Positions 47,716 through 60,125 of a stretch of DNA of 64,000 nt are shown here, piece after piece; within the stretch, counting starts at the first letter, position 1, and each line of letters opens with the position of its first letter. Source of the stretch: Hofstenia miamia (lineage: Eukaryota > Xenacoelomorpha > Acoela); assembly GCA_004352715.1 (NCBI GenBank), contig SCFE01000012.1, positions 1,465,475 through 1,529,474 of the forward strand, read 5' to 3'. The notes under the pieces were generated by a model that saw nothing but the letters and a program-made list of their open reading frames with translations, ran no database searches and had not been told where the DNA came from. The translations under genes and the position numbers were made by a program.

Positions 47716-48799
47716 CGAAAGTTCTCAAAACCAACTGATAGAAGATCCTTGCAAAGATTACTTGGTATGACAAACTATTTATCGCAATTCATTCCAAAAT
47801 ATTCCAGCATCACCGCTCCTTTAAGAAACTTGCTAAAAAAGGATAGCCAATTTCAATGGAATGGTCAACAACAGTCGGCGTTTGATCATGTCATTCAATG
47901 CCTTACATCGAAACCTGTATTACGTCATTTCGATAGCACGCTGCCAATAACGCTTCAGACAGATGCCTCCAATTTTGCTCTAGGAGCTTGCTTACTTCAG
48001 AGTGGAAAACCGGTAGCATAAGCGGCAAGAACTACTCCCAAATAAAAAAGGAGTTATTGGCCATAACATATGCGTGCACACACACACTTTCATCAGTATG
48101 CGTACGGATAAGAAGTAAATGTGGAAACAGACCACAAGCCTTTAGAAAATCTGCATCACAAACCTCTTACCAGTTGCCCACCAAGAATACAGCGACTGTT
48201 GGTAGTTCTGCAAAGGTATTCTGCTCTTACACTAACATACAAACCAGGGCGTCAATTACACTTAGCAGATACATTGTCAAGATTAAACCTTCCTCCTGAA
48301 AGGTCAAGTAATATAGAGAAACAGTTGTCAGCTGCAGCTCACACAATAGAAATCCCTGATAAAATCGACAAGTCCAAACTTAGGAAAGAGATCTCTCAAG
48401 ATCAAATTGCAGTACAGGTTATGAAATTTATCAGAACATTATGGCCGCAAAGACAGAAATTAGAAGAGGTAGAATTAAAGAACATAGAAAAGATCAAACA
48501 TGAAATGCATATTCATGACGATTTAATAATGCGGCAAAACCAAGTGTATATTCCGAAATCATGTAGAAGACAGCTTCTCAACGAAATTCACGGATCACAT
48601 TTGGGAATAAACAAAACTAAAACATATGCACGGCAGTTTTTCTTTTGGCCGAAAATGTCAGAAGATATTGAAAAGCATATAACAAAATGCACAGTTTGCA
48701 AAATGCACCAAGCAGCAAATAAAAAGGAGCCAATCATATATCATGAACGTCCAAGAGTGCCATTTTATAAAATAGCCGTAGATATCGCCCAAGCTGAAT
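47716..48799 (+). pseudogene. Gypsy pol fragment (RT end, RNase H, integrase zinc finger) on a stray contig
   Basis: The first frame (47716-48020) has SLQRLLGMTNYLSQFIPKYS and TDASNFALGACLLQ, i.e. the reverse transcriptase connection and the first RNase H Asp. A frame break follows near 48020. ETDHKPLENL and LADTLSRLN of the RNase H end are open from 48121. They pass into the H2C2 region of integrase and end at FYKIAVDIAQAE by the n at 48800. Bases 48392-48799 match 35194-35598 almost exactly. The contig is bounded by single n's on both sides and interrupts a duplicated flank, so its position is doubtful. Confidence 0.85.
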
Positions 48800-48800
48800 N

Positions 48801-49864
48801 AATGTGCAATCGCATATTCCCATTTTTTTATATAACAACTCATTAGACGTTGCTAATTTAAGTGTTAATTACTCGCTGCATTGATAAATCAATTCAGTTA
48901 TAAAAATCATTATCAACACTAGAGTACTAAATCAATGTGATGTTGAGATGTATATATAGAACATTATTCATCACTGATTAATTAACCATCTGCACTGCCT
49001 CCACTTATTTGATGCAATCTAGTGATAGGCAAAAATGAGAAATTATTAGACGCACCTAATGCTAAAAATTTATTTGTGCATAATGGAATTTAATATAAGG
49101 AGTGATTTTTAATGAGGAGAAATTGATTTCAAAATTTGTGACACTGAATGACCAAGTCGATTCCCAGGACGTTTTTTGTTGGGGATACCTAAAAAAAGAG
49201 TTTACTGGTAAAAGTTGACCAACTCAAGGCGGCCATCAAAACAGAAATTCGGTAATTGGACCAGATCTTACCAGTGCGGAGAATAGTAGTTTGCAAGTTC
49301 GTGTAAATACTTGTTTGCTTTCAGAAGGGTAACACATGAAAAATTTTGTATTTAAAAATACCTAAACGAGTATTTTTCAAAATTTTATAAATGTTTTATT
49401 CAATAAAACGCATCCAATCATTAGAGAGCTATTAAAGATTTTTGGTCCCTTCATTAAAAGTTAATCTGTATAAGAGAATGTGCATGACGTGTATTCGTAA
49501 GATATACACTAAAACAACTTGAAATTTAAAGTTCATAAAAGCAGCAATTTTGTTTTTTTGTAGATAGACCACCAATGTTCATTGAGGCACTCTGTGCGCA
49601 ATTTCAGTTTTGACTTTACGCAGAGGATCGCCTCAATCGCTCATTACCTGGGACAGCTTTTTAACGGCAATGAAAGTGGAAAGAATCCTCTATCAAATGT
49701 TTTTCAAATTTAGTTCAAGTATATTGTAAGCACATTTATATTAATAACCTAAATAATGGTAGTAAGTTTGAAAATAAATAACATAATATATGGGTCCGAA
49801 TAATTTTGGATAAAGGCAACATTTTTAATTTTTAGGTCGAATTTTGTATGCCCCACACAACATT
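48801..49864 (+). repeat. Duplicated flank, copy 2
   Basis: Partner of 46649-47714. This copy runs on without a break into the region matching 36842-37846. Confidence 0.8.
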
Positions 49865-51105
49865 TTTTGTTGTGTACGCAACAAACTTAAAATCCCACAC
49901 AGCACATGCGTGAGATCTAGTATTGTCCTGCATTAAAGTCATGTTAAAACTAGCTAAGAGTGATGTAAAAGACTATTGTACAGCTATTGCTATTTAAAAT
50001 ATTTCAAAAATGAAATTTTTTGTGTAATTATTCAATGCTTCTAACCAACATTTCTGCACATAATATGAATAAATTATTATTTAAGTTAGAAATCTCACAA
50101 TAAAAGGTAATTTTCTAATCTTTATCTTCGCAATATTGATAATATTAACACGTGTGTTCCATGGTAAATCGTCACCAATTTATATGACGAGGGATTTATG
50201 CATGAATGTGTACGATTTCCCCTCATGCGTTCATATTTGAGTGTTTAATAATTACTCATTGACAGATCAAAATTAAATATCTTTTCAATTAAGAGAAGCA
50301 AATGTATGTTAAAACTTAGATATTGTTTCGAGATATAGAGGTTTTACTTATAAGTAGGAACGGATCTTTCTCTCTCCTCCAGTACATGAGAATAGAATAT
50401 TTAATTTTTTAGATTGGAATAAATATGCAATGTTGTTTTTCATTAGTTTAATTATTTATTTTACCTAGTTATTAATGAAAAGTTTTTTTCTTTTATAGTG
50501 TTGCAGTTTTGTTTTATAGCTGTCATTAATGAGTAATTTCTGCTAAAACACCTCCACCTAAACTCATTTTGTTTGAGTTTTACAATAAACCATATGCATT
50601 TTAGTGTCTTCGCAATTCCTCAGTACTGTGGTGGATTTTATTACAACCTTGAAGTAGAAGAAACTAGAACCGTGTACCTTCTTAATGTAGGAAGCTGGTC
50701 TCGTGTTTGCGGGGGCTCTGGGCAACGCCATTATATTCGTCCAAATGGAATTGAATTAATTGAAGATGGATTTTCAATTTGTTGATGCCTGAGATTTCGT
50801 TTTCATTTTTTAACAAATTATGCAATTTTTAATTTTCACAATTATTTCTGTAAATTTTGTACATAAAACTAAACAGAACTTTTATTAATTTTATTTTTAT
50901 CTTACGTTGTAGTTATATGTTTTGACATCAATTAAAGTTTGTTGTAAAGAAGTGAATTCTTCACTAATAAACGTATTGTTGTGCTACGAGATTCACTTCA
51001 ATGTTGGGAGAAGGAATGTTAATTAAATGTAATTTACTTCAATTTAAGAAAATGTGTAATATATCAAAAATCAGGGTTGCATATGGAAATAGAAATTTTT
51101 ATTCC
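49714..51105 (+). repeat. Segmental duplicate, copy 2 (partner 36842-37846)
   Basis: Contains the ~400 bases absent from copy 1 and the second copy of the unidentified terminal exon. Past 51105 the sequence continues where copy 1 falls into a gap. Confidence 0.85.
50605..50785 (+). CDS. Unidentified terminal exon, copy 2
   Basis: Same sequence as 37347-37527 as far as I can compare, with the same acceptor and TGA. The flanks differ slightly (for example, upstream of the acceptor a C-to-A change alters 'catttgc' to 'catatgc'), so it is not simply the same read placed twice. The function is unknown. Identical coding sequence with slightly different flanks fits a recent duplication or two haplotypes. 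Confidence 0.5.
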
Positions 51106-51798
51106 ATTCCATTTCCAGATTACGGAAATAGAAATGGAATATAAATCATTTTATGGAATTGAAATTTAGTGAAAATTTATGGAAATGCAACACTATTGAT
51201 ATCACCCTAAATATATTTAAATAAATATAAGTTTTTTAATTAGTCGCAAACTGCATTAAAATAACAAAAATTATTCTGAATCATACACAGAGCGAATAGA
51301 AAAACAAAATTTGGTTAATCTCAAATGATATTGGTTAAATAATACAGTGGTACAGCGAAAGGAATTTTAGCTTCCACGCTTAATTATGGAAATTGGTGTC
51401 CATAATTTCAGAAATTTTAAAGACTGGGTCTGTTTGTAATGTCTAACATTCGTTACTAGTTCTGGTTCCAACCCTATGTGTGCATCTATACATTATTTTA
51501 ATCTTATTATCTAGAGAAAGTTTGATGCATATGAGCTTACTGCATGAATTTTGCCACAGCATCACGATCCTTATATGACTTTAACTTATGAAATTTTAAT
51601 TCAATATTGCCCAGGATTGGAAATGAAATATAATCACTAAATATAAAGTTGGAATTACCTAGCTTGAGGCCAGGATTCTATTTTGTATTCCTTTGCAGAT
51701 TCACCAATCAAATTATTGCACGTGCCCGAATTAAATTGTAATTTCCATTAACAATGTTTTCAATTTGAGAAAGCACTGGTAGGGTTCTGTGGAATTAA
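51106..51798. other. No recognised gene
   Basis: It begins with several 'ggaaatagaaatggaat' motifs in both orientations, probably part of an unclassified repeat that the gap at 37847 hides in the paralogue. No coding signal was recognised. Confidence 0.4.
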
Positions 51799-52005
51799 AC
51801 TCTGTCCCAGTTAATATGTAAAGTTTTATTTCAATAATTGGGGTTTCATCATAGCGTAAATGCCATGGTTTTGGCTCGAATTAGTTGTTTAGGATCTTAT
51901 GCATATTAAAAATAATGAAAATCAAAATTTGAAATTATACTCGTGTTTATATCATGCTACCTCATTTTCCTAAAAAACTGGTTTACATATTAACTGGGAT
52001 AGAGT
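51799..52005 (+). mobile_element. MITE with TTAA-flanked inverted repeats, 207 bp
   Basis: ACTCTGTCCCAGTTAATATG at the left and the complement of ACTCTATCCCAGTTAATATG at the right form ~25-base inverted ends with one mismatch. TTAA lies outside both ends (51795-51798 and 52006-52009). TTAA fits piggyBac-type insertion. TA-type insertion one step in cannot be excluded. There is no coding content. Confidence 0.65.
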
Positions 52006-52383
52006 TTAATCAGTGAAATGGGATTTAATGTTCTCAGTCCCATGAGACTGAGACTAGTATGGGGCTGGGACCAAAATGAAGAATCTGGAACAACTTATTT
52101 CAGAATGTTACAAATAATGTTTCTAATTTTGATCAAAATTGAAGTTGTGCTGTGGCACTAATAGCGCTATCGGACCAGAAACTTTCATTGGAAAGAAATA
52201 GGTTCAAATACAATGGAGGACTGAAACCAGTAAAATTCTTGTCTCGCATTATGCGTAACCACTATTTCTAAGAGTTTTGGAAAGATGTAGAAATTTTTTC
52301 AAATTGGTTGTAGAAATGGAATTTATAATAAAGATAATACGAAATGGAAAAACCAATAAACATATAACACAAACAAGCAAACA

Positions 52384-52387
<4 letters not shown>

Positions 52388-52428
<41 letters not shown>

Positions 52429-52751
52429 AGTATTTGAAGTATATATTCATTATNNNNNNNNNNNNNNNNNNNNNNNNNNNNNNNNNNNNNNNNNNNNNNN
52501 NNNNNNNNNNNNNNNNNNNNNNNNNNNNNNNNNNNNNNNNNNNNNNNNNNNNNNNNNNNNNNNNNNNNNNNNNNNNNNNNNNNNNNNNNNNNNNNNNNNN
52601 NNNNNNNNNNNNNNNNNNNNNNNNNNNNNNNNNNNNNNNNNNNNNNNNNNNNNNNNNNNNNNNNNNNNNNNNNNNNNNNNNNNNNNNNNNNNNNNNNNNN
52701 NNNNNNNNNNNNNNNNNNNNNNNTATATATATATATATATATATATATATA
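52388..52751. other. (TA)n microsatellites with N gap 52454-52723
   Basis: The 270 Ns lie between a short TA-rich stretch and a clean (TA)n run, the same pattern as the gaps at 6629 and 17665. Confidence 0.9.
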
Positions 52752-52864
52752 GGCATTGTTGTTTTTTAAATGTTGCAGACATTCCTTTGTTTTCAGTGCT
52801 ATTTGAATAAAATTTTAGACAATAAGAATAAACAAACACAGATGATGAGTGATAGTGTCAATGC

Positions 52865-53680
52865 TGACTACATAAAGAAACAGCCTATAAATTTGGAAGT
52901 AAGAACACAAAGTGACATCTATTAGAAAACTATTTACAATAATTAATAACATGCACAGGTTTATTAAACAGGCTGTTATACTTGATTCAACGTGACAATA
53001 AATCCTATTTCCAATAGCATTACTTTTATGTAACAAACCGATTTGTCAGCAGTTTTGAACAATTTCATCCAAGAGTGTTAAGAATTATTGACAAAATTTT
53101 ACAGTAACACATCTATGGATTTGGGCCGCTTAGGTAATGAAAAAGATTATGTGCTAAAATTTATTCTTGCGCCTGAAATACATGCAAATAAGAATTTTTT
53201 TCATTGAGTAATTCGATTTTTGTAAAAATATATTTCACATCAAAGTATCAGCTCAAACAATGCTAAAAATTTAGATCAAATATTTTTACCCTAGATTGTT
53301 TACTATGGCTGCACACTAACACATGAATTTACATAACATATTAGCATTAATTGGCTTGGACAAGTATGGTTTATCAGCCTGTTGCACAATATAATGAGAA
53401 ACAAGGTTGATATAAATTCAATTATTGATTGAAAATAAAGAGTACCATTATGATAAAAGCAGTATGAAATCAAAGCACGCATTTCACAGCTAAACATAAA
53501 CACGGTTAGATTGAACAAGCTTTAACTTCAATTTATCCGTCATCAACCAGAATAATCACGAGTTTGATCTATTCTTTAACGTGATATAAAATTTTCACAG
53601 AATGTGTAAAACTAAATTTAATGTGGTGAAAAGTTCAGACAACTTTTCAAATTTGGTTTAAAAATGTTAATAAAGATTCA
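52865..53680 (-). repeat. Copia 3' LTR, ~816 bp
   Basis: Bounded by TGACTAC... on the left and ...GATTCA against the G/C tract on the right, i.e. TG...CA on either strand. The first ~370 bases match the right LTR (56031-56392). Confidence 0.6.
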
Positions 53681-53934
53681 CCCCCCCCCCTGGTGAAGAA
53701 TAGGGTTAACACAATAACAACCATTCATGTAATAAACAAAGTAAAATAAACATGAAAAATAAATCAGCCCCCATTAATATCATAAACTAGTGAGTCACTA
53801 TAGAAACTAAAAGTAATTGTGTCAAGCACACCATTCCTATATTTATAAATCATTTTCAACATCTCATATTCATGAATCATCAATTAGGTCACTTTGTGAA
53901 CTATCCCCTGTCCCTGTGTTAACCAATCAGAATT

Positions 53935-55352
53935 TGTGACTACTCTTCTTGCTTTCTTCTACTGAAGTCCTAAATTCCCTAGGTGGTACTAAATACACAC
54001 ATCTATTCATTGTGTTCCCTTGGACAAATGCTGATTTGACGTCACAAAAACTAATTTTCCAGTATAGTTTAATGCTACCAGAAGTAGAATACACCAGCTA
54101 ACACAACTAGATGTGGGAAAATAATTATACTTTGCATCAATATCCTGAAAGACTTTGGCAACTAATCTTGCTTTCGTTTTTGTTCTCCCCTTCTACCAGT
54201 TTATTACTTACGACCCAAAGACTATCTACATTATATAATTGAGCAGCTTCATTTTCATTTAATTTCACTTCCTCAAAGACATCATTGTGCAAACAATTGG
54301 TAATTTCCTCAAGCTTGGCATTATTAAAGTCTCTGGCCAATTTTGTACTAGTGTTAAAAGTATACGTCCTTCTATATACTTCTAGTACTTTTCCTGTACA
54401 TTGAGGGATCTTACTTTATTGATATCTTGTGACTTATTACCAAACTCAGCATTTTCAGGATTATCTAACTCATTCGTGCAAGCATCCTTGTCATAAAAAT
54501 CACCAACTAGAGAAAGATCAAGTGCAATAAAATTGTTATTCTCCTTTGACATAGGCATTGATATAACCGGCCTTGAGTGAGTCTTAAATTTCTTTTGACA
54601 TATATCGCATTTCTGCCTAATATTGTTTAAATCATTATCACAAAAATTTAGTTTACCAGTTTTAAGAAATTTGCTTGGGTGACCAAGTTGCTTATGTAAT
54701 TTTTGTAAATTTTTCTTTGTAGTTAATAATAGCATCAAGTTTAGCTAAAGTTGAGTTTGAAATTAACAAAGGTAAATTTCCATCAACTATTTCAACCCTA
54801 ATATGCTAAATATCCAAACCAAAACATAATAAAACAACAACAAGAAAACAAACTGAACTTACGTACTCCATCTCCAAATACAGACGTGCTTTTAGATTTT
54901 TCTTAAGCATAAATTTCTTTTGTTGCTCTTTCATAGCGTTTCAGCCATTGATATACAGTGAACGTCTTTGTACAGGCAGTATCAATTATTCCTGTCTTAG
55001 GATTATTTCTGACCGATATTTGATTAAATGTTGAGTAAGCAATATGTATGTCGTTGTCTAGGTTAGTTATATCATTGCGATGAGGGCATGATCGTTTTAA
55101 GTGCATGCTAGAATCACAGATATAAAATCTAAGTTTTGAATGTGACTGAAGAGAATAGCTTCCATGCTGCCGCAAATATGTTGGCTTTCTTAATGGAACA
55201 CAATTTTGACGTTGAAGAAATTGTCCACATGCCATGAAGGTATCATCATCACCAGCATCAGATGAACAATTTACTTCATATGCAATTTTTACTTGTTCAG
55301 AAATAGTGTTATTCGGCTGTGAGAACATTCGAAGAAGTGTGGGATCGAACAA
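53935..55352 (-). pseudogene. Copia polyprotein remnants (protease, integrase finger, RT start)
   Basis: At 54903-55352 the frame has a CCHC-like knuckle (FYICDSSMHLKRSCPHRN, first Cys lost) and GIIDTACTKT, the copia protease site with DTAC in place of DTGC. At 54382-54738 LHKQLGHPSKF...CDICQKKF is the HHCC integrase finger. At 54137-54340 AKLEEITNCLHNDVFEEV is the region before reverse transcriptase. At ~53940-54050, in another frame, CDVKSAFVQGNTMNRCVYLVPPREF is the start of the polymerase with its first catalytic Asp. The integrase catalytic core and the YxDD box are absent. Confidence 0.8.
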
Positions 55353-56020
55353 CCTTAAGGTCCAGAATGGTTGATGCTAATATCATGATCACTTCTTTTT
55401 TGCTTAAACCAGATTTATCTAAACGTTGTGCTGCTAAAACACCATCTCCCAGTGTCATACCTCTTTCTTTGCTTACATGCTTGCGCATTGATTGGTTTGG
55501 TTTCTACATATATTTCTTGAAATTTTGCTATGCTTCGTATGACCTTTCATCATTGCTTATCGCGTATGCTGCATCAAGTGTGGCGAGTAATCAGGAGCGT
55601 ACCCAGGATTTTTTGACGGGGGGACATCATTGTCATTTCCTAATTTCCTAAAATTTTTTTAAAATTTTGAGAAAATAGACCCTAAAAAATGTATTTCACG
55701 ATCCTAGATTTTAAATTTTTCGTTTTTTTACGAATTTTTTTTTGATTTATCCAGTTAAAATTAATTTAGAAACCTGACGGGGGACATTCCACCATGTCCC
55801 CCCCTGCGTATGCCACTGCGAGTAATGTTAAAACACCTGTATTTGAATTAAGAGTATCTGTAGTAATGGAATCAAGAAACTTTATCTTTGCTTGACCTTG
55901 TAGTTGGAGTATTTGTGCTAATGCTGTTTTTTTCGATAGATCAGTGACATACTTGAAACTCTTTTGTCCACGTTTCATAATTATCAGGTACTGGATCGAA
56001 CATCAGTGGATTATGATACA
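55353..56020 (-). pseudogene. Copia gag remnant, split by an hAT MITE
   Basis: At 55820-55978 the minus strand encodes QKSFKYVTDLSKKTAL, then LQLQGQAKIKFLDSITTDTL, a copia gag-type stretch. It is cut by the MITE at 55592-55818. Further gag pieces lie at 55353-55591 in broken frames. Confidence 0.55.
55592..55818 (+). mobile_element. hAT-type MITE, 227 bp, inside copia gag
   Basis: The ends CAGGAGCGTACCCAGG and (complement) CAGTGGCATACGCAGG match at 12 of 16 positions. A perfect 8-bp target duplication, cgagtaat, flanks it at 55584-55591 and 55819-55826. G-rich sub-terminal stretches (ggggggaca) are mirrored at both ends. The ends resemble those of the 21088-22691 element, so both may belong to related hAT families. 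There is no coding capacity. Confidence 0.88.
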
Positions 56021-56030
56021 TGCTACCAAA

Positions 56031-56395
56031 TGACTAAATAAAGAAACAGACTATAAATTTAGAAGTAAGAACACAGTGAAATCTATTAACAAACTATTTA
56101 CAATATTTTATAACATGTTCAGGTTTATTAAACAGGCTGTTTACTTGATTTAACGTGACAAACCCTATTTCCAAAAGCATTGCTTTTCTGTAACAAATCG
56201 ATTTGTCAGCATTTTTGAACAATTTCATCCAAGACTGATAAGAAATATTGACAGAATTTTACATCAACACATCTATGGAGTTGGACCCGCTTGTGCAATG
56301 ATAAAGATTTGTGCTAAAATTTGTTCGTGCACCTGAAATACATGCAAATTAGAATTGTTTTTATTGAGTAATCCGATTATTGTAAAAATATTCAA
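56031..56395 (-). repeat. Copia 5' LTR, truncated
   Basis: Matches 52865-53235 and then diverges. The outer ~440 bases expected from the left LTR are missing, so this end has been lost or replaced. Confidence 0.6.
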
Positions 56396-57827
56396 ATTCT
56401 TTCCATACCTAGTGGTCACATAATGAAGTGGTATAATGTTCATGGGAACAACAACTATCCTAAAATATTTTTTTTTGAAGATAAACTGTTGAGTCCTTTC
56501 CAGGTGCACTGTGTGCAAGGTCAGATGTGTCGCACCATCTGCGTGCGAACCTCTGATTTTGCGCGATCCTAGACGGGAAAGAGCCAGGTCGCTAATTTAA
56601 GTTTAAAAAAAAATCTTTCAGATTTTGAATATTTCCATTCATTTGTGAATTATAAGCGCTTAAAAAATTTTTTTTGAAGTCATAGCAGATTTGGAAAAAT
56701 TCCTAGTGGAAATAGTGTTAATGAGACGATATTTTTGATTTAAATCTTTGCAGATTGTCTGCTGGAATTATTGCCAGGAATTTCTTCAAGGGGACAACCC
56801 CCAATTTATCTAATATTAATAGTATATATAGAGTGCCTTAAAATATCCTTATATTCCAAATAACTAATAACAATTTAGCCCTAATGGATTCCCACACTTT
56901 CTCAAATATCAATAAAAATAATTTATTCTGGAAAAATTATAAATATTTTTTCGTATTTTTTTACATGTAGCATCCAATTTAATCAAATACAAGTTTCATA
57001 TAGACTCTAAAAATTTAATGAGTGTAATTTTCCTGTTTTTCACAGTAAAGCGATCTATCATGACATTAATGTCTAATAAAAATGATCAATGCATATGTAT
57101 AGCTCTAGTAAAAAATGAGAAAAATTTTCAAATACAAAAATGCTTTAATGACGGTACACAAGTCTTCTAACCTCATGACAATACAATGCTCTGGACGAAC
57201 ACATTTAGGCGATCATGCACAATCAACAACAGTATCTGTAAACACAACACTAAACATGTCTTCATCAAGATGCAATAAACATTCTGCAATATCTTTACTC
57301 TACTAGAACTACAGACTGCAAAACTTTACTCAAGATATCGTGTATGAATCCAACAAAATTCTACAGAAACATGATTTCTGGATTGATTTTTCAGATATCT
57401 CTTCATGCCAGATGAGTTCATGTTCCAAATGGCGTATCAATTTTGAAAGTAAAATAAATTTTCAACATTTCTAAAAAGAGGGGTTTTAAAAGTATGTTTT
57501 TGGGTAAGAAATTCAAATATGTCATTAATTTTGTGGTTAAACAAAATTTGCTTGCTAAATCAACAGTTGAAAATATGTCATAAATGGTTCTTGGAAAATA
57601 AGTACTCATTTATTTTTTTTAGTTAATCAGATCACCTGGCAATGGACCAGAAGTTCAATTTCTCTGAATAAAACATATCACTATAATCAAATGACACCAC
57701 TAGAATGTTCTATAGTCAGTTACAATGTTTAAGCTAGCATCTTTTAGTCTTGTCTTGACTCATTCTTGGACATAGGGATCCTACTTGCTTCTTGACCTCA
57801 GTAGTGATATTAAGGGAGGGGAGAACA
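56396..57827. other. No recognised gene
   Basis: AT-rich DNA without a named repeat. Short frames at 57115 and 57418 lack any motif. Confidence 0.4.
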
Positions 57828-57837
57828 CGCAAAAACG

Positions 57838-57895
57838 CCTCTGATTGGTCGAGAGCTTATGACGTCACATGTCACGTGACAGACCGTGAATATCG
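57838..57895 (+). promoter_or_regulatory. Promoter-like motif cluster in the left inverted repeat
   Basis: Within about 45 bases lie an inverted CCAAT box (GATTGG), a full palindromic CRE (TGACGTCA) and an E-box (CACGTG in GTCACGTGAC). The same cluster is kept in the right arm at ~61419-61466. The motifs are read directly; promoter function is inferred. Confidence 0.45.
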
Positions 57896-58088
57896 AAGGG
57901 GGTGGTTGAGTCATCTAATTGATACTCGGATACTCGGCGCTAAGTGCTTTGAAGATCTGGCTAATTGATTTTTAGATACAGCCTGCTAATGCATTTTTAA
58001 TTAGCACACTCGGATCTGGTTAAATGATACACGTCCAAATTTTACATTGTTTTGATATAATTACATTTTTTGGTATGAGTAATTTCAC

Positions 58089-58540
58089 NNNNNNNNNNNN
58101 NNNNNNNNNNNNNNNNNNNNNNNNNNNNNNNNNNNNNNNNNNNNNNNNNNNNNNNNNNNNNNNNNNNNNNNNNNNNNNNNNNNNNNNNNNNNNNNNNNNN
58201 NNNNNNNNNNNNNNNNNNNNNNNNNNNNNNNNNNNNNNNNNNNNNNNNNNNNNNNNNNNNNNNNNNNNNNNNNNNNNNNNNNNNNNNNNNNNNNNNNNNN
58301 NNNNNNNNNNNNNNNNNNNNNNNNNNNNNNNNNNNNNNNNNNNNNNNNNNNNNNNNNNNNNNNNNNNNNNNNNNNNNNNNNNNNNNNNNNNNNNNNNNNN
58401 NNNNNNNNNNNNNNNNNNNNNNNNNNNNNNNNNNNNNNNNNNNNNNNNNNNNNNNNNNNNNNNNNNNNNNNNNNNNNNNNNNNNNNNNNNNNNNNNNNNN
58501 NNNNNNNNNNNNNNNNNNNNNNNNNNNNNNNNNNNNNNNN
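58089..58540. other. N gap, 452 bases
   Basis: Lies just inside the left arm of the inverted-repeat segment. Confidence 0.9.
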
Positions 58541-59395
58541 TAAAACATTAGCGGATATAAACTTAATTCATCATGCGTAATATAGTTGACACGTAAATAA
58601 ATTATTAAAACATGGAAGTGAAATACTAAATGAATACACTGGAATAAAAGTTAAAAAATATTACGTGATAAAACATTAGCGCTATTGTATATATAAAAAA
58701 TGGAAAAAGTAGATTACCCGTCTGATATATGGCTTTAGACATTACCCAACTCGCTTGCATCGGCATTAGACTAATATCAAACTGGACACATTCAATCTGT
58801 GACTCATGTCAAACCAATTTCCGTTTTCGTATATCAAGTCTTTCTCATTCCTTTGACGTGGTAAGTTGATTAAACTACAATTCCCACTGATCAAGCATTT
58901 ATAAAACGCATGGGTCGCTCATCCACTTTTTTCCTCCCTTTTATGCATTACCATGGGAATCGAGAAATAGCTAAGATTAGTGCACACAACACTCTATCTT
59001 CTTTGACGGGGTATTCGTTGCGACCTAAAACATGAAATTACACTGATCACATACACTCTCATGGTTAATTATTCTCAATGTCTTAAGATAATTATCCAAC
59101 AATGGAATATACGCTAGGTTGACGCATCATTTGTCAAGGGGGGAATACGATACTTCTGATTTCAAATGCTAAAAATACCACCTTCTTAATCCAATAATTG
59201 TAAAACATGCGCACTACCAAGAAATAAAGTTCCTATTTACTAATGCGATGGTAATAAAACATCATGATGAAAAAACGAAATCCAATGTTTAAACATGCGT
59301 CACAATCATATATCAATGGCATTTGTGTAAACTCTATAATTTTGTTTTTAATTAAATAAATCTACCGATATTATTTTTCCAAGTTGCAAAAATGT

Positions 59396-59454
59396 ATGGC
59401 ATTGTTCAGTTTTATGGAGAATGAGTCAAGGATGGTTGAATTTCTCCATCACAG
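59396..59454 (+). CDS. Candidate first coding exon
   Basis: ATG at 59396 opens 19 codons (MALFSFMENESRMVEFLHH) and runs into a consensus donor, ACAG|GTAAGT, with two bases of the next codon. The donor is among the strongest in the window. There is no downstream exon before the N gap at 60126, and the family is unknown. It lies inside the inverted-repeat segment. The rest of 58541-60125 shows no other gene signal. Confidence 0.22.
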
Positions 59455-60125
59455 GTAAGTTATTTTACAATTAAATAATATGATTAAGTGAAAAATGATT
59501 TCTTGGATATGATTAACATCTATAAAAATTTCTTATTCATACATCTGTAATATTAACATGCTTTTACTTTTACTCTTTTCCGAAAATTTGCTTGTTTTTA
59601 TTGCATGTTATTCCATAATGACTCGGTTATTTCATTATCCAAACAAATTAAACTTGTGAATTTCTACAATAGAAAAACACCAATGTATTTGGAAAAAACG
59701 ATATTGTAGCCTTTGTGTGTGTGCGTCTTTATACATACAATGCAGAAAATTTTACAGGTAAGAGAAAATAGTCACTAACATGTTATTACAAAACGCAAAG
59801 TAAACCCAATTACCCAATAATTCTCCACTAGTGTAAATAGTTTAAAAATACAAACTTTCAAAATAATTCATGATTCTTTCTAGTGCTATATATTAATTCT
59901 TTTATTGTCCATCCCTCAGATGTTTTATTACCAATTTAGTAAAGAGAGAATTATGAATCATACGTCTATTAGTGTTCTGACCAAACTTTTGATATATTTC
60001 GTACTTTTGTGCATAAACCCTCTGTGTTTTTACAAAAATTATATAATCGTAAATGAATATTTTAGCGATGGTTTTTTGTTGAGCCATCTATCACCCATTT
60101 TTGTTTTAAACAATGTTTTTGCATT

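Larger units (their letters stand above)
52865..56395 (-). mobile_element. Ty1/copia LTR retrotransposon, degenerate
   Basis: A direct repeat links 52865-53235 with 56031-56392. In minus-strand order the parts are 5' LTR (right), a primer site TGGTAGCAT at 56021-56029 (the usual initiator-Met tRNA match begins TGGTAGCA), gag, protease, integrase zinc finger, reverse transcriptase start, a poly-purine tract (ten G's, 53681-53690) and the 3' LTR. The reverse transcriptase core and RNase H are missing. Stops and shifts occur throughout. Confidence 0.8.

Noticed and set aside
51071-51472. Possible hAT element starting CAGGGTTGCATATGG
   Set aside because: The right end (CCAACCCTA) does not match well and no 8-bp target duplication was found.
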